64,000 nucleotides of DNA from Pseudomonadota bacterium (GTDB lineage Bacteria > Desulfobacterota > Desulfovibrionia > Desulfovibrionales > Desulfovibrionaceae): NCBI GenBank assembly GCA_023419375.1, contig JAEZYD010000003.1, positions 62,001-126,000 on the forward strand, in the 5' to 3' direction. Of the stretch, positions 54,431 through 63,934 are shown in pieces; position 1 is the stretch's first letter, and the number at the start of each line of letters is the position of its first letter. The notes below the pieces were generated by a model, which did no database searches, was not told the origin of the DNA, and was given only the letters and a program-made list of their open reading frames with translations. The position numbers and the translations under genes are program-made.

Positions 54431-54477
54431 AAAGCCCCTTCGTCCATTCCGGCAATGCCGGTGGAAGAAGGGGCTTT
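54431..54477. terminator. bidirectional intrinsic terminator
   Basis: An 11-bp stem (54431-54441 with 54467-54477) has a nested GC hairpin in its loop and T runs on both outer sides. It serves the convergent hydrolase and MBL-fold genes. Confidence 0.85.
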
Positions 54478-54507
54478 GCCTTTATACTGGATGTTTGCCC
54501 TTGGGCC

Positions 54508-55377
54508 TTACATGCGGTTCACGGGCAGTTTTACAAATTGCAGGCCATTGACGGCCTTGCCGAATTTTCCTGTGCGCATGTTGGCCTGAAGGGAGGGCAA
54601 TATGAGCGGCGGCACGGCCTTGCCGCTGTCGTCCGCCTTGCGTTTTGCCACAAATTCGGCCTTGCCTACTTGCAGGTTCAGCCGCACGTTGGCGGTTTTC
54701 TGCTCGCCAACGGTTGCCATGCACTGCGGGCCGCGCACGCCCTCCGGCGGGTAATCGTGCCCCACATAGATGCGCAGGTCGTCGGGCAGGGCAAAGAGCT
54801 TGCGGGAGGAATCATACGAATCTTCGGCGCTGCCGCCAGGGAAGTCGCACCGGCCTGAACCCACATCGGGCAAAAAGATGGTGTCGCCCACAAAGGCCGC
54901 ATTGCCCACAATATAGGTGGTGTCTGCGGGGGTATGCCCCGGCGTGTGGATTATTTTTGCGGGCATGTCGGCAATGGTGAATTCTTCATCGTTCTCAAAC
55001 AGACGGTCAAAGGCCGAGCCGTCCGCAGGCGTGTCCTCCTGAGTCTGGAAAATGGGCGTCCATGTGGAAATGATATCCAGCATGTGTTTGCTGATGGCTA
55101 TTTTCCCGCCCATTTTTTCCTTGATGTAGCTGGCTGCGGTGACGTGGTCGGCATGGATGTGGGTTTCGAGTATCCACTCCACCGCAAAGCCCTGCTGGCG
55201 GACAAAATCAATAACGGCATCGGCAGAGACTGTGGATGTGCGGCAGGCGTGGAGGTCAAAATCCAGCACGCTGTCTATGATGGCGCAGCGCTTCTGGGCA
55301 TCGGTTGCAGACCAGACCACATATGTCCAGGTAGCGGTAACGGGATCAAAAAATCCGCGCACGTTGGGTGCAGACAT
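54508..55377 (-). CDS. MBL-fold persulfide dioxygenase-like protein (ETHE1/Blh type)
   Basis: The protein has 289 residues from ATG 55377 with AGGAG 7 bases upstream. The metallo-beta-lactamase ligands are THIHADH, the His of PGHTP, the Asp of VGDTIF and the His of VGHDYPP, and DVGSGRCDFPGG is the stretch typical of ETHE1-like enzymes. These non-heme iron enzymes oxidise glutathione or other persulfides to sulfite using O2. The rhodanese-membrane protein encoded 57 bases upstream fits persulfide handling. A dioxygenase in a presumed anaerobe suggests a role in oxygen exposure or an alternative reaction. Confidence 0.88.
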   Translation of the reverse strand: MSAPNVRGFFDPVTATWTYVVWSATDAQKRCAIIDSVLDFDLHACRTSTVSADAVIDFVRQQGFAVEWILETHIHADHVTAASYIKEKMGGKIAISKHMLDIISTWTPIFQTQEDTPADGSAFDRLFENDEEFTIADMPAKIIHTPGHTPADTTYIVGNAAFVGDTIFLPDVGSGRCDFPGGSAEDSYDSSRKLFALPDDLRIYVGHDYPPEGVRGPQCMATVGEQKTANVRLNLQVGKAEFVAKRKADDSGKAVPPLILPSLQANMRTGKFGKAVNGLQFVKLPVNRM

Positions 55378-55434
55378 GGCGAACTCCTTTGCAAAAAGCT
55401 GGGGTGAAAATTCCGGCACTGAGGGGAAGTCGCA

Positions 55435-56046
55435 TTACTGGCAGCTTGCGCCGGGGCTTTTGCCAGCTCCAATGGGGCACGCGCCGCCGGAGCAGCCCTT
55501 TTTGTTCCAGGGTGCGCGCGTGAGCAAGAGTGCGAGGCCGCACCAGTTGGTAAGGCCGGAAAAGACCTGCCCGCAGCCAATAAAGAGCGCGCCGAGCAGA
55601 AAAGCCTTGTGCGCAAAAAGCCCCAGCAAAACGAACAGGGCCGTGAGCGCCCCGGCCACAAGGCGCACCTGCCTGTCCAGCGTGGGCGAAGTTTCGCCAG
55701 TTTTGGGCAGCGCCTGCCCCGTGGTGGGGAATCCAGCTTCCTTGCAGGCCGCAATGCCGCCTTCAATAACGGTTATGTCCGTAAATCCGGCTTCGGCAAA
55801 TTTGGCCGCCGCTGTTTGCGCGCGCCTGCCGCTGGCGCAGAGGGTATAGATGGGGGTATCTGTCAATGCCCCGCTGCGCAGGGCAACCATGTGAGGATCA
55901 AGCTCCGTCACCGGGGCCAGCGTGGTCGGAAGGACGAGGCGTTTTTCCGCAAATTCCATGGGGGTGCGCACATCCACTATGAGCGCCTGCTTGAGGTCTT
56001 TTTGCCGCAGGGCTTGCGCGCTGATGCTCTTAACTGTTGTCATCAT
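55435..56046 (-). CDS. rhodanese domain fused to a membrane tail (YgaP-like)
   Basis: The protein has 203 residues. A rhodanese domain (about 1-110) has the active-site loop TLCASGRRA, with the cysteine that carries persulfide sulfur. A DUF2892-type part follows with two membrane helices (about 128-165), as in YgaP, and a cysteine-rich tail (KKGCSGGACPIG, ASCQ). It should act as a membrane-bound sulfur transferase. Two ATG codons follow AAGGAGG; the second (56043) has the better spacing. It is co-transcribed with the persulfide dioxygenase-like gene. Confidence 0.9.
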   Translation of the reverse strand: MMTTVKSISAQALRQKDLKQALIVDVRTPMEFAEKRLVLPTTLAPVTELDPHMVALRSGALTDTPIYTLCASGRRAQTAAAKFAEAGFTDITVIEGGIAACKEAGFPTTGQALPKTGETSPTLDRQVRLVAGALTALFVLLGLFAHKAFLLGALFIGCGQVFSGLTNWCGLALLLTRAPWNKKGCSGGACPIGAGKSPGASCQ

Positions 56047-56410
56047 GGCCTCCTTCGGGGGATAGCCTCCGGTTGGAAGGGTATGAGGAGCCGTTCATAG
56101 CCGTATCTGTGGCTTGCCGCATCTGGTGCAGTCCTGTACATGATACCTCACCAGAGGCAGACTGCAAAGCAGCAAGAAGAGTGAACATAGTAGTTGGCTA
56201 CCGCATGTTCTTTTCAGGTAATCATGTTTCCGGGGGGTGCAAGGCCTGCTTGGAAAGGTTGCATTTGTATAATGCGCCCTGCATGGCTGTGATATTTGCA
56301 ACAAGAACAGTTACGGCTGCGTTGTTGGTGGAAAACAGTTCAGGGTAAGGCGCAAGGGAGGAATGAAGGATTTTTTCTGAAAAGAGAGTTTCTGCCGGTC
56401 TGGCGAGGTG
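56047..56410 (-). other. intergenic region upstream of the rhodanese operon
   Basis: About 360 bases contain no frame with a ribosome site. The promoter of the rhodanese operon must lie here; a TATA-like box (minus strand, near 56265) has no good -35 partner. I see no terminator for the histidine kinase gene, whose stop is at the right edge. Confidence 0.4.
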
Positions 56411-58678
56411 TTAATCTGACCCCTGCGCAGGTGAGTCAGACTCGGGGGGAATAAGCTGGCCAAGAACTGAAAACATCTTGCTCATGACAACCGGTTTTTC
56501 CAGAAATTCGTCCATGCCGGATTCAAAGGCGTTCTGTATTTCATCGGCAAAAACATTGGCGGAAAGCGCCACAATGGGGGTGTCCACATCAAACTCCCGT
56601 ATTTCGCGGGTAGCCTGATAACCGTCCTTCACAGGCATGCGGATGTCCATCATGATGATGTCGTACTTGCGGCCTCTGGCCTTTTCCACGCCTTCGCTGC
56701 CATTGAATGCCTGGTCGCACAACATTCCTTCGCTTTCGAGCATTTCTTTCAGGATTTCACTGTTGATGACGTTGTCTTCGCAGATGAGGATATTTCTTCC
56801 CTTAAGTGAAACAGCGGTGCTCTGTGTGCGATTTTTTTTGTGGAAGGCGGCGATATCTGCGGCGGTAGCTTTTTGATGGGGCAAAATCACCGTAAAGGTC
56901 GTTCCCTGGCCCGGTGCAGACTTGCAGGTAATGGTGCCTCCCAAAATATCGACCAGCTTTTTCACAATGGCCAGCCCAAGCCCGCTGCCAGAGCTGGATA
57001 CATGGTCCTCCTGCGTGAACGGGGAGTACATGCTGGCTTGAAATTTTTTGCTGATTCCCGGCCCGTTGTCTGAAATAACGTGGGTTACAACAATACTGTC
57101 GGCACTTTCTCCGCAGATGTCATTGCGCCATGTTATGGTGCCGCCGGGTTGCGTGTATTTGACCGCATTGTTCAAGAGGTTGACGATGATCTGTTGAACC
57201 TTGCGCGTATCGATCTGCGCATGGCAGTAGGTTGCGGCGCAGTTGAAATGCGTTATGAATGTGATGTTCTTTGCCTCCGCCTGGGGCCTGATGATGGACT
57301 CAATGCTTTTTGCGCTCTGTGCGCCAGTGCAAATTGTCGGAATAACAGCTATTTTTCCGTTAGAGAGTTTTTGCAGGTCAAGAATATCTGAAAGGATGGC
57401 GAGCAGAAAATTTGAACATGCCTTGATGGTGGAGAAGACCTTGGCGAGGCCAGGATTGTGGTGTTTTTTCAGTTCAAGGTCTGAAAAACCCACAATGGTG
57501 GCAAGGGGGGTGCGCATATCGTGGCTCATGCGCAAGAGAAAGTCCGACTTTGCGCGGTTGGCCTGGCGTTCTTTCTTCAGCGCAGTATGCAGCTTGGCAT
57601 TGAGATCCACTACGTCTTTGCGCAGCATGTATTCACTTGTGACATCTTCAAAACTGCCCACAAGGCCGACAATTTTTCCGTTTTCATAGAGCGGGCTTTT
57701 ACTGGCGACAATGTGGCGGTTTTTGCCCCTGCAAAAGCACATGCCGGGAACCCGCGTGGTGCTCTCGCCCTGCAAAACTCGCAGTTCATCATTTTTGTAC
57801 GGGTCAGGGGCGCTATGCCAGCCCATATCTTCATCATTCTTGCCCAGAAGCACCTGCTCGGAATCAAAACCGTAGTATTCCAGAAATGCCTTGTTTACGC
57901 CGATAAAACGCCTTTCAGCATCTTTCCAGAAAATTGCAGCCTGGGTGGTGTCCAGAATTTTTTGCAGCAGAATCTGGTTTTGCTGGTTGTGCGCCTGCGT
58001 CTCTTTTTCTGTAGAAATATTGACAAATGCCAGCTGCAGAACTTTTTGAGGAATAACCCATGAGGGACTGACCCGAATCCAGCTGACGTGGCCATCGTGC
58101 GGGTGCAGTCTGCACTCCAGAGGCTGCACGGTCTTGCCGGATATGAACATTGCCAGCAGATGTTCCACCCTGCACACGTCGGCACTGTGAACATGCATGA
58201 GTTCACTGACGTGGAGGCATGTGCTCGCCTCACGCCCTGAGGTGCCTGTCATGGCCAGCGCTACGCTGTTCATGTAGGTGCAGTGAATTTTTGCAGGCCC
58301 CTGCGTGGTCTTCATGCGAATGATGCCAATTGGAATATCAGACAGAACATCAATCGGCTGCTGTTCTGCGGCAGAAATCCACAATACGCACGCCTTGTCT
58401 TCAACGCGCTGGCAGCGGCAATCAAGGAAGCAATGGCTGTTTTCGCAGAATACTGTCCATTCTTCCGCAAAATCCTGAGAGATCGATTTGTTCAGATGCT
58501 CCCTGTTTTCGATAAGTTTTTCTAGTTCTTCAAAATTATTGGCTTTTACGAGTTCGGTAAATCTTGTGTTGGCGGCGCTGATGGAAAACGCATTGCCCTT
58601 AATCCGTGTTAAAAGACAGCATGCAATATTTGTCGAACTATTCCACTTCATGAATTGATCTGTCAGACTTTTGTTCAT
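56411..58678 (-). CDS. soluble hybrid histidine kinase (PAS-HisKA-HATPase-REC)
   Basis: The protein has 755 residues and no membrane helix, so it senses a cytoplasmic signal. Two or three PAS-like domains (about 20-350; a clear one at 240-350, FWKDAERRFIGVNKAF) precede HisKA (SHDMRTPL, His about 384), the ATPase (NLLNNAVKYT, DNGPGIS, GSGLGLAI) and a C-terminal receiver (CEDN, phosphorylated Asp about 674 in MMDIRMP, Lys in EKPV). The cysteine group CFLDCRC near residue 84 could bind metal or respond to redox state (inference). No cognate regulator or Hpt gene is adjacent. Confidence 0.92.
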   Translation of the reverse strand: MNKSLTDQFMKWNSSTNIACCLLTRIKGNAFSISAANTRFTELVKANNFEELEKLIENREHLNKSISQDFAEEWTVFCENSHCFLDCRCQRVEDKACVLWISAAEQQPIDVLSDIPIGIIRMKTTQGPAKIHCTYMNSVALAMTGTSGREASTCLHVSELMHVHSADVCRVEHLLAMFISGKTVQPLECRLHPHDGHVSWIRVSPSWVIPQKVLQLAFVNISTEKETQAHNQQNQILLQKILDTTQAAIFWKDAERRFIGVNKAFLEYYGFDSEQVLLGKNDEDMGWHSAPDPYKNDELRVLQGESTTRVPGMCFCRGKNRHIVASKSPLYENGKIVGLVGSFEDVTSEYMLRKDVVDLNAKLHTALKKERQANRAKSDFLLRMSHDMRTPLATIVGFSDLELKKHHNPGLAKVFSTIKACSNFLLAILSDILDLQKLSNGKIAVIPTICTGAQSAKSIESIIRPQAEAKNITFITHFNCAATYCHAQIDTRKVQQIIVNLLNNAVKYTQPGGTITWRNDICGESADSIVVTHVISDNGPGISKKFQASMYSPFTQEDHVSSSGSGLGLAIVKKLVDILGGTITCKSAPGQGTTFTVILPHQKATAADIAAFHKKNRTQSTAVSLKGRNILICEDNVINSEILKEMLESEGMLCDQAFNGSEGVEKARGRKYDIIMMDIRMPVKDGYQATREIREFDVDTPIVALSANVFADEIQNAFESGMDEFLEKPVVMSKMFSVLGQLIPPESDSPAQGSD

Positions 58679-59061
58679 GGAAGTAGTCCCTTGCTTGAGG
58701 CTGGCTAGCTTGGAATGTATTTCAACTTAGTTAAATATAAAATTTATCTGGTGTAAATGTGAATTTTTTCTTGTAGAGCAAGATCATTGTATCGCGGTGA
58801 ATTCATAAATATATGATTGGGAGTGCTGGCAGGCACGCCTGAATGGTAGAGGGGGATTGCGGTGCACCTTCAAAATAGATTTCGGATATCTTGCGAATAT
58901 GCGGGCGCATGTTTGGCGCATGACATCAATGCCTTCATCCACATTACTGGATGGGAAATACTAGAAGACATATGAAAGACAGCGGATTTTCCATGGTTGG
59001 AAAATCCGCTGTCTGGGCATGTCGCAATACAAATCAGCGCATTGGCCTGCGCGCTGGGCCG
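58679..59061 (-). other. intergenic region upstream of the hybrid kinase gene
   Basis: About 380 AT-rich bases with no supported gene. They hold the promoter of the histidine kinase gene on the left and the terminator of the carbonic anhydrase gene on the right. Confidence 0.5.
58978..59013 (-). terminator. terminator of the carbonic anhydrase gene
   Basis: A perfect 15-bp stem (58978-58992 with 58999-59013) with a 6-base loop lies 49 bases after the carbonic anhydrase stop. A short T-rich stretch follows on the minus strand. Confidence 0.8.
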
Positions 59062-59700
59062 CTATTTTTTCAGGGCCAGAAAATCGTGCTCGTCAGGGTC
59101 GTAATATTTGATTTCGCCAGATTCAATATAGTAGAGCCAGCCGTGAACGTGCAGGTCGCCCGATTTTACTCTGTCGCGCACACACGGATAGGTCATGAGG
59201 TTTTCTATCTGAAAAATGATGGAGAGCTTCTCTGTCAGGCGCAGCAGCTTGTCCTGCCCAACTTCCTTGCCAAGTGCCAATGTGGCGAGTTCCTTGGCTT
59301 TTTTTCCCAACGAAAGCCATCTTTGCGTGTGCACAAAGGCCTCGTCGTGAATGTCCTTGTACAGGGCAGCTATGGCGCCGCAGTAGGTATGGCCGCAGAT
59401 AATGATTTCTTCAACATTCAGGGCCGTTACTGCATATTCAATGCCTGCGGCCATGGCGTGATAGTCTTCATCCGGTTTGTAAGGGGCTACAAAATTGCCC
59501 ACATTGCGCAGCACAAAGAGCTGGCCGGGAGGCGTGTTGGTGATAAGCGATGGAATAACCCTGGAATCGGCGCAGCCGATATAGAGCACCTTGGGGTGCT
59601 GGCCGCTGGAAACCAGTTCCAGAAGCTCATTTTCATGCTTGCAGAAGTAGTTTTTTTGGAAAAATTCATTTCCCTGAAGCAAGCGTTCAACATTCTTCAT
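59062..59700 (-). CDS. beta-class carbonic anhydrase
   Basis: The protein has 212 residues from ATG 59700, with GAGG 7 bases upstream. It interconverts CO2 and bicarbonate. Zinc ligands are the Cys of IGCADSR (with the catalytic Asp-Arg pair) and the His and Cys of ICGHTYCGA. LRNVGNFVAPY and HGWLYYIESGEI are further family blocks. The length is normal for the bacterial enzyme. It is a single-gene unit with its own terminator. Confidence 0.95.
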   Translation of the reverse strand: MKNVERLLQGNEFFQKNYFCKHENELLELVSSGQHPKVLYIGCADSRVIPSLITNTPPGQLFVLRNVGNFVAPYKPDEDYHAMAAGIEYAVTALNVEEIIICGHTYCGAIAALYKDIHDEAFVHTQRWLSLGKKAKELATLALGKEVGQDKLLRLTEKLSIIFQIENLMTYPCVRDRVKSGDLHVHGWLYYIESGEIKYYDPDEHDFLALKK

Positions 59701-59876
59701 CAAATAACCTCAATAAGCCTGATGGGTTGGGGCGTGCAGTTGCGGAATTTTTTTGGGCGAAATTGTGAAATATTGGTATTGCGCCGCTGGCAGCAGGGGG
59801 GCTGGCGGATTGCACGCAATCGGGGCATGGCTTTTTTGCTTTACGCTGTTCGGCAGACTGTTGCTGGCCTGGTCAG

Positions 59877-59930
59877 CGCTGATGTCTGGCAGCGCTGATG
59901 TCTGGCAGGGCTGATGTCTGGCAGGGCTGC
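59877..59930. repeat. short tandem repeat, three copies of a 16-base unit
   Basis: Units at 59877-59892, 59893-59908 and 59909-59924 read CGCTGATGTCTGGCAG, with one base changed in the third; a partial fourth follows. They lie in the 390-base gap (59701-60093) between the carbonic anhydrase and chemoreceptor genes, which otherwise holds only the carbonic anhydrase promoter and a hairpin. Confidence 0.85.
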
Positions 59931-60022
59931 TACCCGGTCAGCGCTGGCGTTTGAACAAGCTCTTGCCGCAACGCTCCATAGCTTGTGGGTAGGGCATCTT
60001 GTGCCAAACGTCAAGAAGAGGC

Positions 60023-60062
60023 CACAGGGCCCGCAAACAGCATGGCTGATGCGGGCCCTGTG
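60023..60062 (-). terminator. terminator of the chemoreceptor gene
   Basis: A perfect 13-bp GC-rich stem (60023-60035 with 60050-60062) and a 14-base loop lie 32 bases after the stop at 60094, followed on the minus strand by a moderately T-rich stretch. Confidence 0.75.
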
Positions 60063-60093
60063 ATATCTGCGCCTGTTCGGAATCTACGGTAAC

Positions 60094-62514
60094 TTATCCT
60101 TGCGACAGCGCTTTCAACTGCGCTGCAAGGCGTGAAAGTTCGGCAACGGTGCCGTGCAGTTCACGCGTCAGGGTGTTGGTGGTTTCTGCAACATGCTTCA
60201 CATCTGTAATGGCGCGGTTGATTTCTTCGCTTGTGGCGGATTGCTGTTCCGCTGCCGTGGCGATGGATTGCACGCTATTGCTTGCACTGGCGACAATCTC
60301 CACTATCTGGGAAAGCGCTGCGCCGCTCTGGTTGGCCATTTCAGTGGCCCTGCTGACAGTGTCGGCGGTGTCGCGCATTTCCTGCATATTGCCCTTTGCC
60401 ACAGATTGAATGGTGGTAATGGCCTCTGTGACTTCCTTGGTGGCCTGCATGGTCTTTTCCGCGAGCTTGCGCACTTCGTCCGCCACTACGGCAAAACCAC
60501 GTCCGGCATCGCCCGCCCGGGCAGCCTCGATAGCCGCGTTAAGGGCCAGCAGATTGGTCTGGTCGGCAATATCCGAGATAACTCCCATGATTCTGCCAAT
60601 GCCCTCGGTATGGGTTTCGAGGGATTCCATTTCCTTGAGCAGTGCGCCTGTGTGGCTGTTGACCTCTGCAATGGCAGAAACAGCCTCGTCAACAATTTCT
60701 GCGCCATGGCGGGCCTTTTGCCGTGCGTCTTCTGTCTGGTCAGCGGCGGAAGAAGCATTTTGCGCCACCTCGCGCACGGTGGAGGTCATTTCTTCCATGG
60801 CGGTGGCGGTCTCCTGAGCGCGGCCGTTTTGCGTATCCGCACCGTCCGAAACCTGCTGGAAGCGGTCCTTCATCAGGCACACTGCTTCTGTCAGGCTGTC
60901 AGCAGCTGAGCCTATGGAGGCATTCACTTCTTTCATATGCTTCATGGTGGCTTCAATTTCGCGCTCTTTGAGCACCAGACTGGTCACATCGCGGGCAATT
61001 TCCACATAGCCGATTTTATTGCCCTGGTTGTCGCGCAGCACGTCGCTGAACGGCTGGATATAATGCGGATTTTCCGCAGTGCCGATATCAAGTATGCGCG
61101 CCACCACTGGCTTGCCGCTGCACTTGGACTGCGCAATGGGGCAGTCGTCGCTCTGGCAGACTTCGGTATTGAAGTTGTCGTGGCAGAACTGCCCGCGAAG
61201 TTTTGTAATATCCTTCTCGAGCAATGTTTCTGTGGCTTTGTTGGCGATAATAATGCGGTAGTCGTCATCCACGCCAAAGATGGGGTCGGGCACGGAATCC
61301 AGCAGGTTTCTGTACCCCTGCACCTCTGTGAGCATGCTTTCAATCTTGTCCAGCAACTGGTTGAACCATGACGCCAGCGCCCCGATTTCGTCCCCGGAGG
61401 AATACTTCAGGCGATTGGCCAGCACGGCCCTGTCTTCTGCAATTTCCTGAATGGTCTGGCGGATGTTCTGCACAGGCCGCAGCACTGTTATGCTGAGCAC
61501 AAAGAACGTCATGACCAGCGGCACCACAAGCAGGGTAAGGAAGGCCGCCGCAAGGATGATCCCCGCGCGGCTCATGATGCCCTGCTGTTCTGACAAATCA
61601 GTGCTGAACACGAGCACGCCGATCTGCTTGTCCTTGAAATCTGTAATGGGCATGCCGGAAAGCAGGGTGGAGCCGATAATTCGGGTGGTCGATCCCTTGC
61701 GGGTTTCGTCCAGAAAGTTCTTGTCCAGCAATCCCTCGACCTTGCCGTCCCTGGTGCCGTTCACAAGAATGTATGAATCGGCGACAATGGGGTGCTTTTC
61801 CTTGTTTTGCAGGCCTGTGGCAACCTTGAGGTGCTCGGCGTTCATGTACAGCAGGGAGGATTCTCCCTCTCCAGAACTCAGGCCGCTCAGCACATGCGTA
61901 AAACTCACCAGAACTTCAACAGAACCCAACTGGTTGCCCGCAAGGCTTGTGACAGGCGCAAGGCCCCGGATTTCAAAGCCGCCGCTGCCGATTTCGACAC
62001 CGCACAGGGCTTTGCCGTTTTTGTTTACCTCAAGCACGGTGGGGCGGAAGGTCGAAAGATCGTCTGAAATATCAACCCACTTGTCGCCCCGCTTGGTCTG
62101 TTTGTCGCGCCACAGGCGCGCAAAGCTCCGGGCCGGGGGAAAGTGGTAGTGAATCTGCGGCTTTTCGCCGATAACCGCCTTGAATCCGTCCAGCATGGGA
62201 GCGAGGGAAGCGCGCAGCATTTCCCGCCCTCGTTGGGCGGCGGCGCTGTTTTCATCGTTAATGTCGCCTTCCATGGCTGTTCTGTAGGCGGCCTCAACCT
62301 CGGGCAGCCTGCTCACCAGCGCTGCCATGCGCATGGCCTGTTCGCTGCACAGTTCAATGGCCTGCTTCATCTGCGAGGAGCGGGCTTCAACCAAAGTCTG
62401 TATATTTGTTTCGTTAAGCCTTTCAAATTGCTTTTGAATGACAAAATAACAACAAATGCCGATAGCAAGTGTGATGCCAGCTATGGGGATGCAGACTTTT
62501 GCGCGTAATTGCAT
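60094..62514 (-). CDS. methyl-accepting chemotaxis protein with periplasmic sensor and cytoplasmic PAS
   Basis: The protein has 806 residues from ATG 62514 with GGAG 8 bases upstream. Membrane helix 1 (about 8-27) is followed by a periplasmic sensor of about 280 residues (Cache-like length), helix 2 (about 318-345), HAMP, a PAS domain (about 405-520) and the signalling hairpin, whose tip reads NLLALNAAIEAARAGDAGRGF. The PAS domain carries four closely placed cysteines (FCHDNFNTEVCQSDDC, then SKC), a form seen in Desulfovibrio receptors. It should direct swimming, probably in response to small molecules outside plus a redox or ligand signal inside. Confidence 0.93.
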   Translation of the reverse strand: MQLRAKVCIPIAGITLAIGICCYFVIQKQFERLNETNIQTLVEARSSQMKQAIELCSEQAMRMAALVSRLPEVEAAYRTAMEGDINDENSAAAQRGREMLRASLAPMLDGFKAVIGEKPQIHYHFPPARSFARLWRDKQTKRGDKWVDISDDLSTFRPTVLEVNKNGKALCGVEIGSGGFEIRGLAPVTSLAGNQLGSVEVLVSFTHVLSGLSSGEGESSLLYMNAEHLKVATGLQNKEKHPIVADSYILVNGTRDGKVEGLLDKNFLDETRKGSTTRIIGSTLLSGMPITDFKDKQIGVLVFSTDLSEQQGIMSRAGIILAAAFLTLLVVPLVMTFFVLSITVLRPVQNIRQTIQEIAEDRAVLANRLKYSSGDEIGALASWFNQLLDKIESMLTEVQGYRNLLDSVPDPIFGVDDDYRIIIANKATETLLEKDITKLRGQFCHDNFNTEVCQSDDCPIAQSKCSGKPVVARILDIGTAENPHYIQPFSDVLRDNQGNKIGYVEIARDVTSLVLKEREIEATMKHMKEVNASIGSAADSLTEAVCLMKDRFQQVSDGADTQNGRAQETATAMEEMTSTVREVAQNASSAADQTEDARQKARHGAEIVDEAVSAIAEVNSHTGALLKEMESLETHTEGIGRIMGVISDIADQTNLLALNAAIEAARAGDAGRGFAVVADEVRKLAEKTMQATKEVTEAITTIQSVAKGNMQEMRDTADTVSRATEMANQSGAALSQIVEIVASASNSVQSIATAAEQQSATSEEINRAITDVKHVAETTNTLTRELHGTVAELSRLAAQLKALSQG

Positions 62515-63084
62515 CAGAGTTCTCCATATGCAATAGTTTAAAATACTATCGCTCGCTTGTGAAAAAACTTTAGGCTTGTGGCAGGTTGCGTAAAAAGACA
62601 AAGACTCAAACGCCACTATCCGCTAATAAATAGTATAAGGCGAAGTATATTTCCTCGGAACACAAGCAGAAATGATACCATAACAGTGTGAAAAAAACAA
62701 GTTCCCAAATGATATTGTTTAATAATGGGAAATTATTCTCAAAATTGCCATTCCGATAATTTGCGGGATCGCTTTGGGGAAAGCTTGGGGGTGGAAATCT
62801 GAAAGCAGAAAACTGATAGTCGAAGACTTCAACCGGGGGCAGCATCCCGCTGAGAAAGCAGATATGGCAGCAGGGGCCAGGTTCTGTCGGCGCCCGCGCT
62901 GAGGGCAGAGATATGGCGTTGCCGGAAGATTTTTGCCTTTTGGCAGGCATTACCGTAGTATAGGTGCCTGCGGCAGCCTGTAAACCGCCGCTTTTATGTA
63001 CAGGATACAAGCCCCTGAGCAGGTTCATGCCGGCAAGGGCGGCATTTTGCATTTTTGACCATGCGTTATAACGCCGGGGAGCCT
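62515..63084. other. divergent intergenic region between the chemoreceptor and ferredoxin-nitroreductase genes
   Basis: About 570 bases. The half near the chemoreceptor is AT-rich and probably holds its promoter. The other half is GC-rich and includes an inverted repeat (62943-62949 with 62965-62971). A 148-codon open frame on the minus strand has no ribosome site or domain, and I do not count it as a gene. Confidence 0.4.
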
Positions 63085-63909
63085 ATGAATTATTTTATAG
63101 TAGATACAGAATTGTGCCGCAAGGACGGAATCTGCGCCAAAGTGTGCCCCATTCAGATTATTGATGGCAATGTTGGCGAATACCCCTCCATGTCTTCGCA
63201 CAAGGTCAGGATATGTATTGGCTGCGGGCAGTGTATGGCCTTTTGCCCAGCCAATGCCTGCTCCGCGCCGGGGCTTTCATCGCAGGACAGCCGCCCCTTG
63301 CGGCGTGAACTGATACCATCCGCCGAGCAGGTTGAAGAACTCGTATTTTCGCGCCGTTCGGTGCGGAATTTTAAAAACAAACCTGTTCCGCGCGAGCTGC
63401 TGCACAGGATTCTTGACGGCGCGCGCTTTGCCCCTACGGCTAAAAACACGCAGGAGCTGCGCTGGATTGTTCTGGAAACCCGTGAACAGACGGAAAAGCT
63501 GGCAGGCCTGGTCATTGACTGGATGCGCGACCTGCCGGAAATTGACCCTGCCACCGCCAAGGATGTGCATGCCGAAAGCCTTGTGCGGGCATGGGACGCC
63601 GGGCATGACGTCATCACCCGCACGGCCCCGCATCTTGCCCTGATTGTTGCCCCCAAGGGACACTGGGGGCCTGCGGATGCATCCATTGCCGCCGCCTATC
63701 TGGAACTGCTGGCCCACGGCCACAAGGTGGGCTGTTGCTGGGGCGGCTACGTGTGCTTTGCCATGGGGCATCCCTCTGCCCACGCTCTGCGGGCCTTTGC
63801 GGGCGTCAAGGACGATGAGCAGGTCTATGCCGCGCAGATGATGGGCTTTCCCCTGCTTGCCCCCCACTTCAGGCCGCCGCGCAAGGCGCTGGATGTCACC
63901 TGGCTGTAG
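63085..63909 (+). CDS. two-cluster ferredoxin fused to a nitroreductase domain
   Basis: The protein has 274 residues from ATG 63085 with GGGGAG just upstream. Residues 1-65 have two [4Fe-4S] motifs (CRKDGICAKVC and CIGCGQCMAFC, each followed by Pro). Residues 85-274 form an FMN-binding nitroreductase domain (SRRSVRNFKNKPVPRELL, ARFAPTAKNTQELRW). The ferredoxin part should feed electrons to the flavin, so the donor may be a low-potential carrier instead of NADPH. The substrate is unknown. A terminator follows. Confidence 0.92.
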   Translation: MNYFIVDTELCRKDGICAKVCPIQIIDGNVGEYPSMSSHKVRICIGCGQCMAFCPANACSAPGLSSQDSRPLRRELIPSAEQVEELVFSRRSVRNFKNKPVPRELLHRILDGARFAPTAKNTQELRWIVLETREQTEKLAGLVIDWMRDLPEIDPATAKDVHAESLVRAWDAGHDVITRTAPHLALIVAPKGHWGPADASIAAAYLELLAHGHKVGCCWGGYVCFAMGHPSAHALRAFAGVKDDEQVYAAQMMGFPLLAPHFRPPRKALDVTWL

Positions 63910-63934
63910 GGCTATATCTTTGTAGTAAAAAATA

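Noticed and set aside
62606..63052. 148-codon minus-strand frame upstream of the ferredoxin-nitroreductase gene
   Set aside because: No ribosome site, no domain and mixed composition across an AT-rich and a GC-rich half; best explained as intergenic.
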